From Eutreptiella sp. 'Long Island Sound 2002' (Eukaryota; Euglenozoa; Euglenophyceae; Eutreptiales; Eutreptiaceae): a DNA stretch of 64,000 nt. Below the pieces are notes generated by a model that was given only the letters and a program-made list of their open reading frames with translations, was not told the DNA's origin and did not search any database. The DNA lies in NCBI GenBank assembly GCA_964036045.1, contig OZ038385.1:39556680-39620679 (forward strand), given 5' to 3'. Shown in pieces: positions 13,001 through 25,362 of the stretch. Numbering within the stretch: the first letter of the stretch is position 1; every line of letters begins with the position of its first letter. The position numbers were made by a program, and so were the translations under genes.

Positions 13001-14040
13001 CACCACCGCACACGCGCACTCCCTTGGGAATGAGGCTGCACCCGCGGCCCACTGCAACTCCGGGGACGGGGCCCCTTTGAGCCTGTGCCCCAGACCCCCT
13101 GCGTGATGTTCCGTCGGGTTGTTGTTCCTTTACGGAGCCCTGGACAGTCACCCGCTCTTCCCTTCGCATGTTGCGTCGGGTCGGTGCGTTCTGTCGGCCG
13201 CTGCGGCCGGTGCTCTTGCTGGTGTCGTTTCCGCGTTCGCGGAGCCCAGTAGTTGGTGCACCGGGGTTGTGCTGGGTGTTGCGGGGGTCGTTTGACGGTT
13301 TTCGCTGCCCACGCACCTCCGCTCTGCGGTCGTCGACCACCTGCCTCGCCGCGTTTCCGTGTGCGTGGGGCCCAGGTGCCCCACTCCTCCACGTGTTGTA
13401 CCGGCCGTCCACGCCCTGCGCTCCACCACTCCGTGGGTCGCGCGTGCGCATGGCGCGCTCCTTGATGGTCGCGGGTGGCGTGTGCGCCTACGTTGTGTTC
13501 CGGGTGATTGATGCTGCACGGTGGCCGCGCCGTCGTCCTTGGTTCTGCCCACCCCAGTTTTGTCGGAGGTTCCTTCCCTTTCCTGGACCACCACTCCTTT
13601 CCATAGGGCGCCCCCCCCCCCTCTAAGTAGGCTCCAAGGGCCGCGCCCAACATAAGCACCGCAGGACGTCTGAAAATGCTGAAACATGTGATTTTGCACA
13701 TAAAGTTGGCAAATCCGGTCCACCACCCGTTTTTTTTTTTGGCAATGGGAACAATAAAGTCCGGCCCTTCAAGCCGGTTTTCCAGACCCCCCCCTCCCCT
13801 AATTCACACCGGCTCGAAGGGCCCCCCTCCCCCGGAGGTGCAATGGACCGTGGGCTCTGGGACGTAAGTTTGGGAGGGATTTTGGGTCCGGACAGACAGT
13901 GGTATCCATGTCCATGACCCTGTACCCAGGACCCCACCCGTTCCCCCGCCCATGACTCTGCCAATGACTCTACTCCCAGCCCTACCCATCTACGGCCCCA
14001 GGATTAAATCCCGCTCAGTACTTTTGGCACATTGTTCAAA
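10020..14040. other. Gene-poor stretch with GC-rich repeats
   Basis: 10020-11750 has only short ORFs, with T-rich runs near 11230-11390. From 11800 it becomes very GC-rich, with a G-run at 12631-12653. Its long minus-strand frames (12693-13701) are low-complexity Arg/Pro/Gly translations of a repeat that recurs at 19.6-21.8 kb, not genes. Confidence 0.5.
13115..13460 (-). repeat. Interspersed repeat, copy 1
   Basis: Read on the minus strand, this matches two plus-strand segments at 19610-19690 and about 21480-21790. The shared translated strings include TNYWAPRTRKRH and the shared DNA includes the 'acgggtgactgtcaggg' block. It is an old dispersed repeat of unknown type. Confidence 0.6.
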
Positions 14041-14048
14041 GAACTGAA

Positions 14049-14125
14049 CTGAGCGGGACTTGATCCTGGGACTTGCTGGTTCAATGGTGAGAACGGCCCC
14101 CACGCTCAGACCACCGAGCTATTGC
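14049..14125 (-). repeat. tRNA-like element with strong A box
   Basis: On the minus strand an excellent A box (tagctcggtggtctgagcg, 14121-14103) is followed by a B-box-like ggatcaagtcc (14066-14056) at class II spacing. A partial inverted copy of the 3' half lies at 13998-14020 (aggattaaatcccgctcag). This looks tRNA-derived, as in a SINE. Confidence 0.5.
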
Positions 14126-14624
14126 CGGTGTTTGACATGCGGCAATTCATGGTCTACCAGTGACCCTACTCATGACCCTATCCACAAGCTGCCTCCCATG
14201 GCCCTGCCCATTCCTACACCCATGACACCATCGGTTGCATATACCTGGAAGCTTTGGGGCTGAAGAACGGGTTCTTGGGCGATACATCGCGCCGCAAAGC
14301 AGCCTCAGAGGCTTCAGAACGCATCAAATGGACAGTCACCGCACTCGGCCCGGGACCATTGGCCTCAGCCGCATTTTCCTGAGAAACGGCGCACGTTTCA
14401 CCACCAAACTAGATGCGGTTTGCTGGACCTCCTCCAGTTCGTCATAAGCAGGTCATTGCTGAGTGCCCGAAGAACGGGGGGTTGTTTAGGACCTCGCTTA
14501 GCTGGAGCTGACCCACCCACCGATGAACTCGCCTTGGGAGGAGGGGAAGGGAGTCATAAAGGCACTGACCCACAGGGCGGTCCTTAACAGGGAAAAAAAA
14601 GTTCCGTTCCGCCCAAAGTCCCCT

Positions 14625-14695
14625 ACCCTAACCCTAGACGTAACCCGAAACCTAACTCACACCCAACCCTAACCGGGGCCCAAACTCTAACCCAT
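14625..14695. repeat. Degenerate CCCTAA-like patch
   Basis: Several ccctaa/cctaac words occur in a row with many errors. It resembles an interstitial telomeric remnant but is short and poor. Confidence 0.3.
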
Positions 14696-14848
14696 CAAAT
14701 TATCATTATTTATGTAAAAAACAATGATACAAGCAAACTGAGTATCCTCCGTTTGACTGCATCCATGTTATTTTCGTTTTAAAAAAAAGCCGAGTGCGGG
14801 CTATGTAGTATCGTCGGTCAAGGACCGACCGATGTTGGTTGTATGGTT

Positions 14849-15077
14849 GTTTCGTGGGACTAAGCGGTCATCACCACCGGAACGCACGCCATGACGGGAC
14901 CACCAGAGGCAGAGGGGCAAAACCCCACGGACTTGTCTTCCCACCGGGCAGCATCGGATTTGCCGTCTCCATCATTTTCGCCGCAACTCACTGCAGTCTG
15001 GACCGGATGTCCCAAAGATGGTACCGAGTGCGTCCCGGGGCAGCAGCAGGTGTCTTGGTCCAGGGGGCAGGAGGAGG
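14849..15077 (+). repeat. 229-bp direct duplication, copy 1
   Basis: This is repeated almost base for base at 16452-16680. I see one difference, g/c, a few bases from the left end. Flanking sequence differs on both sides. Confidence 0.9.
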
Positions 15078-15681
15078 GATTTGGCCGTTATACATTATTG
15101 TTAACTCGGTTTGCACAAAAACCGACAATAATGTCGTGACACGGATTGTGTTCGTTTGCCGGCGGTTGGCGATGACGTGTCGTGCCGTCGGCAAGTACCT
15201 GATGTCGATTGACCCCAATCTTGCGACCGTGGACCAATGTGGGACATGTCATTTGTGCAGGACTCGTGCTGGGCTCCACCCCAGGAGGTGTGATTGGGCG
15301 CGGATGGTAGGAGGCCGGGCTCAAAGGGGATAGTTCAGGGCAGTCAGCCCTTTACAACGACAAACCAGTACAATGTGGGGGGCCACACCCTTACAATGCC
15401 ATTGTGAGCGGTCCCCCATCACTTCTGGAAAAAATCGAGGAAAATGGGCAAAAACATCTTTGCCCCCCCCCCCCCCCCCGAACCCATGTGACTGTACCTT
15501 CGCAAGGGCCCGTTTCCCCAAAACTGCCAAGCGGTGTTCTCTGCACTATTACTTTTCGGGCCAGTTTGGGACTTGTCGGGGGAGAAATAAAGGCAAGGTT
15601 GGGTTTTCATGGACTTGGACCATCGGGCAGTTGTCATTGCGTTTGGGGAAAGGGCTGAGGCCAGGGCTGGAGGTGAGGTCG

Positions 15682-15684
<3 letters not shown>

Positions 15685-15720
<36 letters not shown>
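15685..15720. repeat. (CA)n microsatellite
   Basis: Uninterrupted CA dinucleotides directly beside the proposed donor of the last coiled-coil exon. Confidence 0.95.
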
Positions 15721-15721
<1 letters not shown>

Positions 15722-15723
15722 AC

Positions 15724-15927
15724 CTGCGGAGGCACAGCCATGATATGACCGGCACTCTGCCCCGCCACCGCCTGTGCAGGGCCGACATCACAGCCCCCGG
15801 AGGTGGCCGACACCGGAATCTGAGGCCCCTTGGGAGAGCTGACCAGGAAGGCCGCAGGGGGCGCCTGGCCCGCTTGGGCGGGAATCGCAGGAGGCGGGAG
15901 CACCTGCGCGCTGGTCTCTCGAAGTGG
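15724..15927 (-). CDS. Probable exon 14 of the coiled-coil gene (Pro/Ala-rich)
   Basis: This is a candidate. The frame is open for a long way in GC-rich DNA. An acceptor CTCTCGCAG before 15927 and a donor CCGCAG|GTGGTG at 15724 give a 68-codon exon whose phases (0, 0) fit exon 13. The composition (VLPPPAIPAQAGQAPPAAF) differs from the coil exons and would be a flexible tail. The frame is open upstream to 16446, so the acceptor choice is uncertain. I did not find the final exon or stop. Confidence 0.45.
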
Positions 15928-16451
15928 CTGCGAGAGGCTGGCCAGAGGCGATGGGGTCGGGGCCGCGGACGCACAGGCGGATGGCGTGGGTTGCGAGAGA
16001 GCGCACGCGCGAGACTGGGGCGGCGGCCGATCGGCAAAGGGGGGCGGGTGAGGCAGGCGTGCGGGGGCAGTAGGGGGCGGGGTCGGGGGCTGGATGCGCA
16101 CGGTGGGGGCGGGGTGCCCGGGAGGACGCAGCTCAGGGTCTTGCAGCACCTGAGCAGCGCGATGCCCATGCACAGGAGAGGGACGATCTTGCAATGCCCC
16201 GATGCACGCCTGGCCCGACTTGCCGGGGTCAGCACAAGGCGTGCTGCTGAGTGCGTTTCTTTGCGGCCGGGCAACGGCGTGCCCCGACACCATATCTCCA
16301 CCGGGGGGGGCATTCGCCGGCATGCGTGACCCGACCCTGACTCTTGCCCTCAGTCTGGCGGCGCGTGCGCGCGCGCAACAGCACCACCGCATCATCGGTT
16401 GGCATGGCGGGGCAGCACGAGTTTCGAACGGCACGCTGCATCGCAACTCAC

Positions 16452-16680
16452 GTTTCCTGGGACTAAGCGGTCATCACCACCGGAACGCACGCCATGACGG
16501 GACCACCAGAGGCAGAGGGGCAAAACCCCACGGACTTGTCTTCCCACCGGGCAGCATCGGATTTGCCGTCTCCATCATTTTCGCCGCAACTCACTGCAGT
16601 CTGGACCGGATGTCCCAAAGATGGTACCGAGTGCGTCCCGGGGCAGCAGCAGGTGTCTTGGTCCAGGGGGCAGGAGGAGG
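16452..16680 (+). repeat. 229-bp direct duplication, copy 2
   Basis: Second copy of the segment at 14849-15077, in the same orientation and 1.6 kb away. The near-identity implies a recent duplication or mobile copy. Confidence 0.9.
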
Positions 16681-17102
16681 CAGTAGGACCTGGTGAAGGG
16701 GGGGACCGACAGCGCCGTAGTACTGGACACCATCAAACCTTGAAGTGCCCACGGCCCATGCCCACGGTCTGTCGGTGCCATGGGGGGTGTTTCAGTGCAA
16801 TTCTGGACCCCAACACCTACGGCGTGTGGGGGGGAGGTTTCGGCTGCTTTATTAGGTTTTTTTTTTGCGTAGTCCAATTCTGGCCCATACGCACAGCGTG
16901 CGACGCGAGCTGCCAGCGCCATGCCATCAGACTGCTGCACTGTGTGGCACTCAGCAATGCTCGCTCCTGTTGCACCTGCGGGCTCAGTAGGAACAAGCGG
17001 TCCCGTGCCCACCTCGGTAGGATCCAGTCCCGTCTGGTCACGTGTGACGTGGCGGACGCGGGTGGCAAAGTCTGGTGCCGTCTTGCCGACACGTGCACAC
17101 AC

Positions 17103-17240
17103 CGCAGTCTTGTACTGCTCCAAGGCCTCGACAAATGGCCGTGTGTCGGTCTGAAAGGCCCGCTCGACGACTTCCAGCCGCGCCTGCGCTTCCGCCAGTT
17201 CGGCCGCGCGTGCGCTCTGGATCCGGGCCTTACGGTCCTC
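17103..17240 (-). CDS. Coiled-coil gene, exon 13
   Basis: Acceptor CCATCGCAG, donor ACTGCG|GTGTGTG, phase 0 both sides. The 46 residues include AAELAEAQARLEVVERAF. Confidence 0.85.
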
Positions 17241-18454
17241 CTGCGATGGGGCGGGGGGCATTTGGGGGATATGGGGGGTTTGGCGGGGATGAGGGGGCTG
17301 TCGGGGTGGCAGATGTGGTCGGGTCGGAGGTGAGGCAGGGCGGCCCTCAGGTGGGAGACGCACGCCCGGACTTGGTCACGCCCGAATGTAAAGGCGACAT
17401 TGGCATTGCATCGAAATCGCCGCTTCGGCCTTGGGCGAGGCAGAGCGGGTCCCATTCAACTCTTGTCTTCTACACGAGCCCCTTGACCAGTGGCAGCCCG
17501 CCCCGCCAAGCCCGGGGAGCATGTTCAGCTTTTCCGCATGAAGCGGGACCGCAACAAGGACTTCTACTCTGAGAAGTGCTAATTGGAGGCCTCCACCGCG
17601 TTGTGCTTTGAACGGGCTGGGTACCTTGTACCTCGGGACGCCGTTTCACAATATTGTGGCGCGCACTGGACGGCGTCAGGAGGGCCCCTCGTCCGTGGTG
17701 AGCTGCAAGCGATCCCCAACCGTACGCTCCGCCTCACACCCCCTTTGCCACACACTCTCTCGGCCTTGCACCGCCTGCCGCACACCCCCTGCTCGTCGCG
17801 TCTGCACAACAGTACGCCTGGGCGCATGGGCACACACTCGCAGGCACATGTCGGTCCAGACGTGTCGATAAATCGCACCCCCGCAAGCACGAGGTGCGCA
17901 CTTGCTGTTGTTTTGGGACGCACACGCGACCCGCTCCTTGAAAAGCGTGGGATGCACATGCGACCTCCTCCCGCTCTGATCTCTTCGCTCCACGCATCCT
18001 CTCTGCCCCGGGATGAGGCTGCCATGTGCCCTCTGCCCCTGTTGTGCGCCCTCCACGGGCCCTCCATGCGCCTCTGCTGCACCCTCCACGCGTGCTCTGT
18101 GTGCCCCCTGTGCCTGGGCTCGCGGCGGAGAGTGCACAAAGCGTGTGGAGAGGGTGCGCAGAGGGACGCAGGCAGGACCAGTGTGAAGGACCAGCGCCCC
18201 CCCTCTCTCTTTGCTACTCCGCTCTGTCGAACCCACCGACCCCCACAGTCACAGGGCCAGCCCCCGGCGGTGACACGGCCCGGTCCACCACCAATCCACC
18301 AATGGGCACCGCCCGGCCACCGAAAAATACCGGCCATCCGGTTGCCCGGCCGATACTCGCGGGTGAAGTGCCAACCGCCATCAGCCGAGCTAAGCCAAGC
18401 CAAGAGCGCTAAGCACCGTCTGGTAACCTCCAACCGCTGCCGGCCATACCCCCG

Positions 18455-18635
<181 letters not shown>

Positions 18636-18667
18636 GAAATCTGCCCCACGCACACGCTGCCTCATAC

Positions 18668-18787
18668 CAGTTCTTGCAGTCGTTCCTCAAAGAGACTCGC
18701 GTCATTGGCCAGGAGTTCAGTGAACTCAGCGGCCGTTGCTTCGGCGAACGCCGTGTCCACAGCGTCCTCGTCGGCCTGTGTGATCTG
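18668..18787 (-). CDS. Coiled-coil gene, exon 12
   Basis: Acceptor CCCTGTGCAG, donor GAACTG|GTATGAG, phase 0 both sides. Forty acidic helical residues (EFTELLANDASLFEERLQEL). The donor lies 35 bases from the (CA)n tract at 18548-18632. Confidence 0.85.
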
Positions 18788-19139
18788 CTGCACAGGGGAG
18801 CGAGCGACAGATAGACACGCCCCGCGACGTGCGCTCAATGCACCCCCGATGCGCCCCCCATGCGTCGATGCGCCTCGAAAGGAGGCAAAGGGGGGGGGGG
18901 GAGAGGGGAGGAGCGGTCGGTGGACTTCCAGGCTTCCAGGCCCGGTCTGAATATAGCACCTCCCTCTCACACACTTCATGACCCTGACCGGGGGCACCAA
19001 GGCCCTACCAACGCAGTCAATGGGGTATCCACTCGATATTGTCTACACCGCTTGTCCACAGATGGTGGGGAAACGTAGTCTTGGGTGCACCCAGAACTTC
19101 AGGGACCAGTTCACTCAAAAGCATGTAACTGTGACGCTG

Positions 19140-19320
19140 TGTGTGGGGGGGGGGGGGTTGCCATAAAGGCTGAGTGTGTGTGGGGGGGGGGGGGGGCGTC
19201 AGGCAGCTTTGGAATCTGCGGACCACGGAACCGCCCCCTCCACAGGCGGCACAAATGGGGGGGGGGGGCAGGGGGGGCCGGTCCTTGTGTGCGAGCCTCC
19301 CCCCCCCCCGCCCGTGGGGT
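19140..19320. repeat. Cluster of G and C homopolymer runs
   Basis: Four or more runs of 9-13 G or C occur within 180 bases, inside the intron between coiled-coil exons 11 and 12. No gene. Confidence 0.8.
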
Positions 19321-19967
19321 ATGTGAAAGATAGCGGTCCCGGCGGTGTGATGGGGAGGACCATCATCGGTCTCACTCTGGCGTCAAAGCGGCGCGGAAAA
19401 CTTTCTCGACATTGAGACAATGAAAGACTACGACGAGAACGCAATTCCACTGGCCCATCAACTGAAAAGATGCCCACACGTCTCGCATAGCCCAGCATAT
19501 GCCACTTTAAGAGCAGACAAATCAAGAGATTCCGCTTTTGGGGGACTCAAATGGTAGTTGGGTACAGTGATGTGGGACCAACAAGCGTTGAAAGCTGTTG
19601 TGCATCCCACCCCACCCGACGCAACATGCGAAGGGAAGAACGGGTGACTGTCAGGGCCCCGTAAAGGAACAACAACCAGACGGAATGTCACACAGGGGGG
19701 TTGGAACCGGTTCCACTGTGCACCAACCGCCGGCTATCTGTTGAAATTTCGGGGGGCTTGGGGTGGGGTGTGGGGCTGTTTGGGGGTGGAGGGGGTGGGG
19801 GGGGCGCGAGGGGGTGTCAGGCACCTCCGAACCGTTGGGTATGTGGCCCAGGCGGCCTGACGCACGCACCGGCCACGCCCAAAAAGTTGGGTAGCATCGG
19901 CGTGGGCATTTCCAGCCAACGGGGACCGGAAACCTCCGGAGGAGCAGTCCTGAGGCGGTCAAACTCG

Positions 19968-20110
19968 CCAGCACACGACAGCACGCAGCACACAGTACAG
20001 CAGAGCAAAGCAAAGTAGTGTACCACAACAACAGCGCACCATCCGCCGCGAGCACCAACACCAGCCCAACACCCAACACCTAGGTCGGGGGCCACACCCA
20101 CCACACGGGC
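19968..20110. repeat. Inverted-repeat arm, left (partner 22065-22230)
   Basis: The string 'caccagcccaacacccaaca' and neighbouring 'gacagcacgcagcacacagt' here are matched in reverse complement near 22100-22220. The arms are imperfect and enclose about 2 kb that includes the dispersed repeat at 21.5-21.8 kb. It may be an old non-autonomous element or a local inversion-duplication. Confidence 0.65.
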
Positions 20111-21479
20111 ACTTCACCCACACACAGCCACCGCCGCCCACAAACAAGGCACGCACGTGGAGCATCACCAAGGGCCCACGACCCCACACCCCAATGCCAA
20201 CACGGCGCCCACCACACACGCAACAACCAAGGCCACACTTACACACAACATAGAAGGGATGCTTCCCTGATGCACTCCCGGGAGCCATCACCATCCCGAC
20301 CACACCGGGAGGAGAAGGCAACCCAAACCTAAGTAAGGGGGTTGCCCCTGCGGGGGGTTGGCAGCCGGCTACGTGGTTGTCCATTGGGCAGCGACCTAAA
20401 ACCATGTACTGCCCGCGAGTAGCTAAGTTCTGTCACCAGGGCCTAGTGCAGGGGCCTTGGGCACGCTTATGAGACACAGCGTCCAAACCATTGGTGGTCA
20501 CTACACACGGCACACACGAGTCCCTAGCTCCGAGGCGTGGACAGCCCGGAACGAAGTCCTCAAACGGGGACCCCCTCAGCAACCCAGAAAGCAAAAGAGC
20601 AACAACGCATCACATTCACCCCAAAACAACCCCAACAAACACCAGTGACAAGTCAGTTTGTAGATTTGGAGACATGTGCAAAAGTGCCCGGTGCCCCTGG
20701 TACCACCCAACTGCAAGTGGGACAACCCGACAGCCACAATGGGAGGGGAGCTACATGCCCCCCCCCCCCCCCCCGGCGCCGCACACCAGCAGCGGTGAGC
20801 GTGCCAGCAGCAGAAGAAAGAGCCCATAATTGGGAGGAACACAAGTAGCAAAGCAACTGGGCACAGTGCTGCCCCACACACGGCAGTGAGACGAGCCCCA
20901 ACAGGACACACAACAATACACAAGGGAACCATGAGGTGCGAGCACTGCAGCAACCACCAAATGCGGCACACGCCGAGCGAGCCACCACCACCGGGAGGTG
21001 CCTGCCACGGGGGTGGCAACAGGGCCGTGACCAGCCAACCGCGCACGGGACAGTCAACGTCATACGGAGATGTGAAATCCGCGTACAGGGGGGTAGGCGG
21101 GTGGGACAGGAGTGGGTGCGCGAAAGGGGCACTCGGGAGCGCCAACAGACAAGGGGAGGAGCAACACAAACACACAGAACGCGGGAGCCACACCAAGAGG
21201 GACAAGGGCGAGCACAACAGACAAGGAGGAGGGGCACAGCGAGGCAGGATAGGCAACCAGAACAGCGGGAATAGGGAACCAGAATGGAGGGGATGGGAGA
21301 GCGTGCGCATGGGAGGCAGCGACAACAAAGGGGATGGCCTGGCCAGCCAGCCCCGTCGCTACCGGGTGCCAAGGCAACCCCTGCTCAACCGGCATCAGGT
21401 GGGGGGTGTCTCCCGCAACCCAGATGGGCTGTTTGCACAACAGGAGCGGGAGCCCATCATGGGCAGACCAGCTATGAGG

Positions 21480-21790
21480 GGGAAAAGGACATATGGTGCA
21501 CGGCCGGGACAACACGTGGAGGAACAGGGCACTTGGGCCTCACGCACACAGAAACACAGCGAGGCAGGCTATGGATGGCCTGTGGACAGAGGCGCGTGGA
21601 CAGCAAAAACAGTCAAACGACCCTGGCAACAACCAGCACATCCTCAATACGCGAACTATTGGGTGCCGCTGACGCGCAAACGGCACACCATGCCACATTC
21701 AGCACAGCCCCAACACACCAACTACTGGGCTCCGCGAACGCGGAAACGGCACCGGCAAGAGCACCGGCCACAGTGGCCGACAGAAAGCGG
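21480..21790 (+). repeat. Interspersed repeat, copy 2
   Basis: Matches 13200-13460 in inverted orientation. The shared translated strings include TNYWAPRTRKRH and QHVEE.G.W. A further fragment lies at 19610-19690. The 359-aa frame at 20886-21965 simply runs through this repeat. Confidence 0.6.
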
Positions 21791-22064
21791 CAACCTTCAT
21801 TGTGTGCCTCTGCCGGCTCTGGCGTGCTGCACTGTGTTGTGTGCTATGCTGCCTCCGCGTTGTGCGCTACGCTGCCTCCGTGAGGCATGGCGGCCGCGGC
21901 TACCCAGACAGGGCCGCTCCCCCCGTTGGGGCCAAGTTCGGGTAACTTCCGAAGCGCTTGGATAGGGCCGCCCACCCATTGGCGGGGGCCGAGTCCGAGC
22001 CCCCGGGCCCTGCTTGTGCGCGTGCCTTGTTTGCGGGCTTGTTTGCGGGCGGTGGTGGCTGTGC

Positions 22065-22230
22065 GTGGGTGCAGTGCCCGTGTGGTGGGTCTGGCCCCCA
22101 CCCTGGGCGTTGGGTGTTGGGCTGGTGCTGGTGCTTGCGGCGGGTGGTGTGGCTGTCCGCCGCCATTGTTGTGGTACACTGCTTTGCTTTGGTCTGCTAT
22201 ACTGTGTGCTGCGTGCTGTCGTGTGCTGGC
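22065..22230. repeat. Inverted-repeat arm, right
   Basis: Imperfect reverse complement of 19968-20110, including 'tgttgggctggtgctggtgc' and 'actgtgtgctgcgtgctgtc'. A short direct repeat ('cctctgccggctctggcgtg') also occurs at about 21810 and 22246. Confidence 0.65.
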
Positions 22231-22961
22231 AAGTTTTGCTGTGTGCCTCTGCCGGCTCTGGCGTGCTGTGCTGCGTTGTGCGCTGCGCTGCCTCCATGAG
22301 GCGTGGCGGACGCAGCTACCCAGGCAGCCCCCCCCCTCCCCCAATGTGCTGGACCTCCTCGGTTAACCAGCAATTGCTGCAGGTTGGTCGTAACCCAGCG
22401 ATCGTCGACCACCGTTACGCACCAGACCTGGTGGCGTTGACCAGGCGGTGTTCAACCAAAACAGAGAAGAAGGCAAGTGACCGCTTAAACACTGCCCCAC
22501 AGCACAAATCGAGTTTGTCTGATCGATGAAAATGAAGTATATCCGGATGCCAACCTGAACGAAAATGAAACCGATTCATTCAAACACCCCCCCTTCCTAC
22601 AACCGCGGACCCCTGGATCCAAAATCGCGAACAATTGACACATGCGACCGGAGCATTGGGCAAAGGCGCTGGCAGTTTCATGAAACTGAAGAAAAGCGAG
22701 GGCCGGCCAGCAGCCAGCGTTCCAAAAAGCGCCAACGCTAAACGACCGCTGGGGCCGACTCGGTGCACCGCAAAAGGACCGGCGGCGCGCCTGCCGCATG
22801 TGCCGAAGACCACGCACGTGCCACTGCCCCCCACTTCCACCGCCTCCCCCACCACAGCCCCCCTTTATCCGCTCCAAACCCCCACGGCACGTCCGAAGCC
22901 TCCCCATCGGGCACTCGGTACCAGCCCAATCCATGATCCTGCCCCGGAAGCGGAGGCGCAC

Positions 22962-23123
22962 CGGATCTGCATCCGCAAGCAATGCGGCCAATTCTGCGGC
23001 GGACTGAGGGCGCGCGGCTCGCAGTGCCGCGGTCCTGGCTTGCAACTCTTGCAGGTGCTGCTCCTTGCGGTCCGCTGCGTCGCCCAAGGGCACCAAGGCG
23101 GCCTTGACCTCACCCAACCGGCC
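22962..23123 (-). CDS. Coiled-coil gene, exon 11
   Basis: Acceptor CCGTTCAG, donor GATCCG|GTGCGC, phase 0 both sides. The 54 residues include DRKEQHLQELQARTAALRAA. Confidence 0.85.
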
Positions 23124-24839
23124 CTGAACGGCGGCGCAGAGCAGGGACGGCCCCCCCGGAGTGCCCACCCCAGACCCGCGGCCAGCATCCGCGTGCACCC
23201 CAACACCCGGTCCCCGGCCCACCCTTACTCTTGGGGCTGAAAGCTCCCGCGCAGTGGGGGTTTGCGCATCCATGGGCCCTGCTGGAACTAGGGCTGCGCT
23301 TGGGGCACGGTGGTGAAGTGGCTGTTGACGGCCGGCAAAAGGGTGTGGGTGGTTACAAAACGGTTGGAGGGCGGTTGGGGGCGGATGGCAGCCGGTGGGA
23401 GGACACTGACCGGCACCCGCGAAGGAGCCCCCCCCCCTCCCCCCTGAGGAATCGGCATTCCATGTCATGGCAGCCCCCTGCACGACGCTGCAGTGTTGTG
23501 CAGGATCCTGCAGGGCCTTGGGACACGGCGCCCTGACGGACATTTTCGTGACCATGTTCCCGCTAGGCCCTACTTGCCCATTGCCTTTGGGATGTCCGGG
23601 CCACTGCTGATTAACCCCCCCCCCCCCCGGCAATGGCCAAATGGCCAAACCCCCGCGGAACCACCACCCAGACGACCACATCAGAAATATTAAAGGGCCC
23701 AAAATTGAGGCCCAGGGAGGGGGGGGTGACAGGGAGGGGGATGGGGGACCGGTCCAGATGCGACCGCTGAGAACAAAGCTGTGGGAAACCAAGTGGGGGC
23801 GGGTTCGCATCTAAGGACGGGGCCCGGTCGCCCCACCCTGCCCACAGTGTTGAGGCCGATTCGATGAATTGTACGTGTCTGACGCAATGGGGACAGTGGC
23901 TGCAACTGTACCGACATACATTCCTCGCTCACCCACAGAAATGCCCCCCCCCCCCCCGCCCCCGCCCCCCACACTCCCCCAGAAATGACCTCAACCAACA
24001 CAAGCAGGTTGTACGAAGGAAAGACACCAGCGGTGCTACGTGGTAACCTGAAAGTCTTTGTGGAAGGCCCCTCCCTGCCAGCACTGCCAGGGTTCACCTT
24101 CAGTCATTCACAGACCTACAGACATGCGGGGGGGGTTCCATAACGGCTGAGCATTGGTGCTTCGGGGTGTACGTATGTGTTCGCCTTTTCACCAGGGACT
24201 CCTCCACTTGGCTTGGCAAGGGGAGGGGGGGGGAGGTTTTTTCACTCACCACTGGCCTGGCCTCTGGTTTGTCCCCATTGCGTTTATGGTCAGAAATGCG
24301 ACACATCGGGGCCTGACGCATTGGGACGCGTCGGACAAGGCGTCGGGACGCGGCGTGCCACCCTAGGCCCGACGCATCCGACGCGTCGTGTGGCGCACAA
24401 GATGCAAGCGCCTCAACATGCAGGCGTCTTGATGCAGAAGCACATGGTATATGACGTAAAGAATGAATGAATGTACACACGGTCAATAATAGTGTGCGGC
24501 ACAGGTATACGGTAAATGCAGAATTGCGCCTTCCTCGCTCGAGAGACATGCCCATGTGCATGGGTAAACAACATCGGTGGACCGTTTTTTGGGGAATGGT
24601 GCCTTCGGCCCCCTTCCCAAACATCGGCACTTCGCATCTACACCGTGCCCACAGTGTTTACACTAAGTAAACCGCGTCCACTCGTGGCAGACAGTGTCTA
24701 CAGACCACAGAACGCCATCCCCATGTACACGGGTAAACGTTGTTATTGAACTGTTGTTGGGAAAAGGAGTCGCACACAAGTACATCATAGGTACATGTAC
24801 ATGTCGACGTATACACCTGCATGTTTGTGTGTTGGTGTG

Positions 24840-25045
24840 TGTGTACATACACGTACCTGTACGCCGGGGCATACGACGCGTCGGGGTCGGACGACGCGTC
24901 GGGGTCGTGCTACGTGTCGAGGTCGTCGGACGTGTCAGGGTCGCACGACGTCTTGGGGTTGTACGACGTCTTGGGGTTGAACGACGCGTCGGGTTGTACG
25001 ACGCGTCGGGAGGTGTCGGGGCCCGACGTGTCAGAAAAATCCCTC
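24840..25045. repeat. Short tandem repeat, ACGACGCGTCGGGGT-like
   Basis: About ten imperfect 15-20-base units of the form 'cgacgcgtcggggt' or 'cgacgtcttggggt', each containing a self-complementary ACGCGT or ACGT core. A weaker block of related words occurs at 24310-24400. It lies in the intron between coiled-coil exons 10 and 11. Confidence 0.75.
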
Positions 25046-25282
25046 TCTGACATATAAGTTGCGCTTGTCACCCTCTGCTCTGCTCCAGCCCTGTTTCCTC
25101 CTCCTTTGTAGCGGCCCGACTGCAATGCCAGGCAATAATCCACACCTTTCATGGACCCCAAGCTAAATGGCGTGAGGGGAGGGGCGTCCGGACGGGGGTT
25201 GGGGCGGTCAAAAAAATTCCCCCTCTGTTTTTTGTTTTGTTCTTGCCGTATCTGAAGTACCCACTAAAATCTTGACAGTTCT

Positions 25283-25302
25283 GCACGCGCACGCACGCAC
25301 GC

Positions 25303-25333
<31 letters not shown>

Positions 25334-25362
25334 TACACACACACACAGAGAGAGAGAGAGAC
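25283..25362. repeat. Compound (CGCA)n(CA)n(GA)n microsatellite
   Basis: Tetranucleotide CGCA grades into CA and then GA repeats, much like the tract at 18.5 kb. Confidence 0.9.

Noticed and set aside
12693-13701. Minus-strand frames of 252 and 316 residues
   Set aside because: Arg/Gly/Pro-rich translations of a GC-rich dispersed repeat that recurs inverted at 21.5 kb; overlapping frames are open in several phases and no domain is visible.
20886-21965. 359-residue plus-strand frame
   Set aside because: Passes through a dispersed repeat with low-complexity composition and no domain.
22485-23810. 441-residue minus-strand frame as a single gene
   Set aside because: Only the 54-codon segment at 22962-23123 has splice signals and matching phase; the rest is intron read-through.
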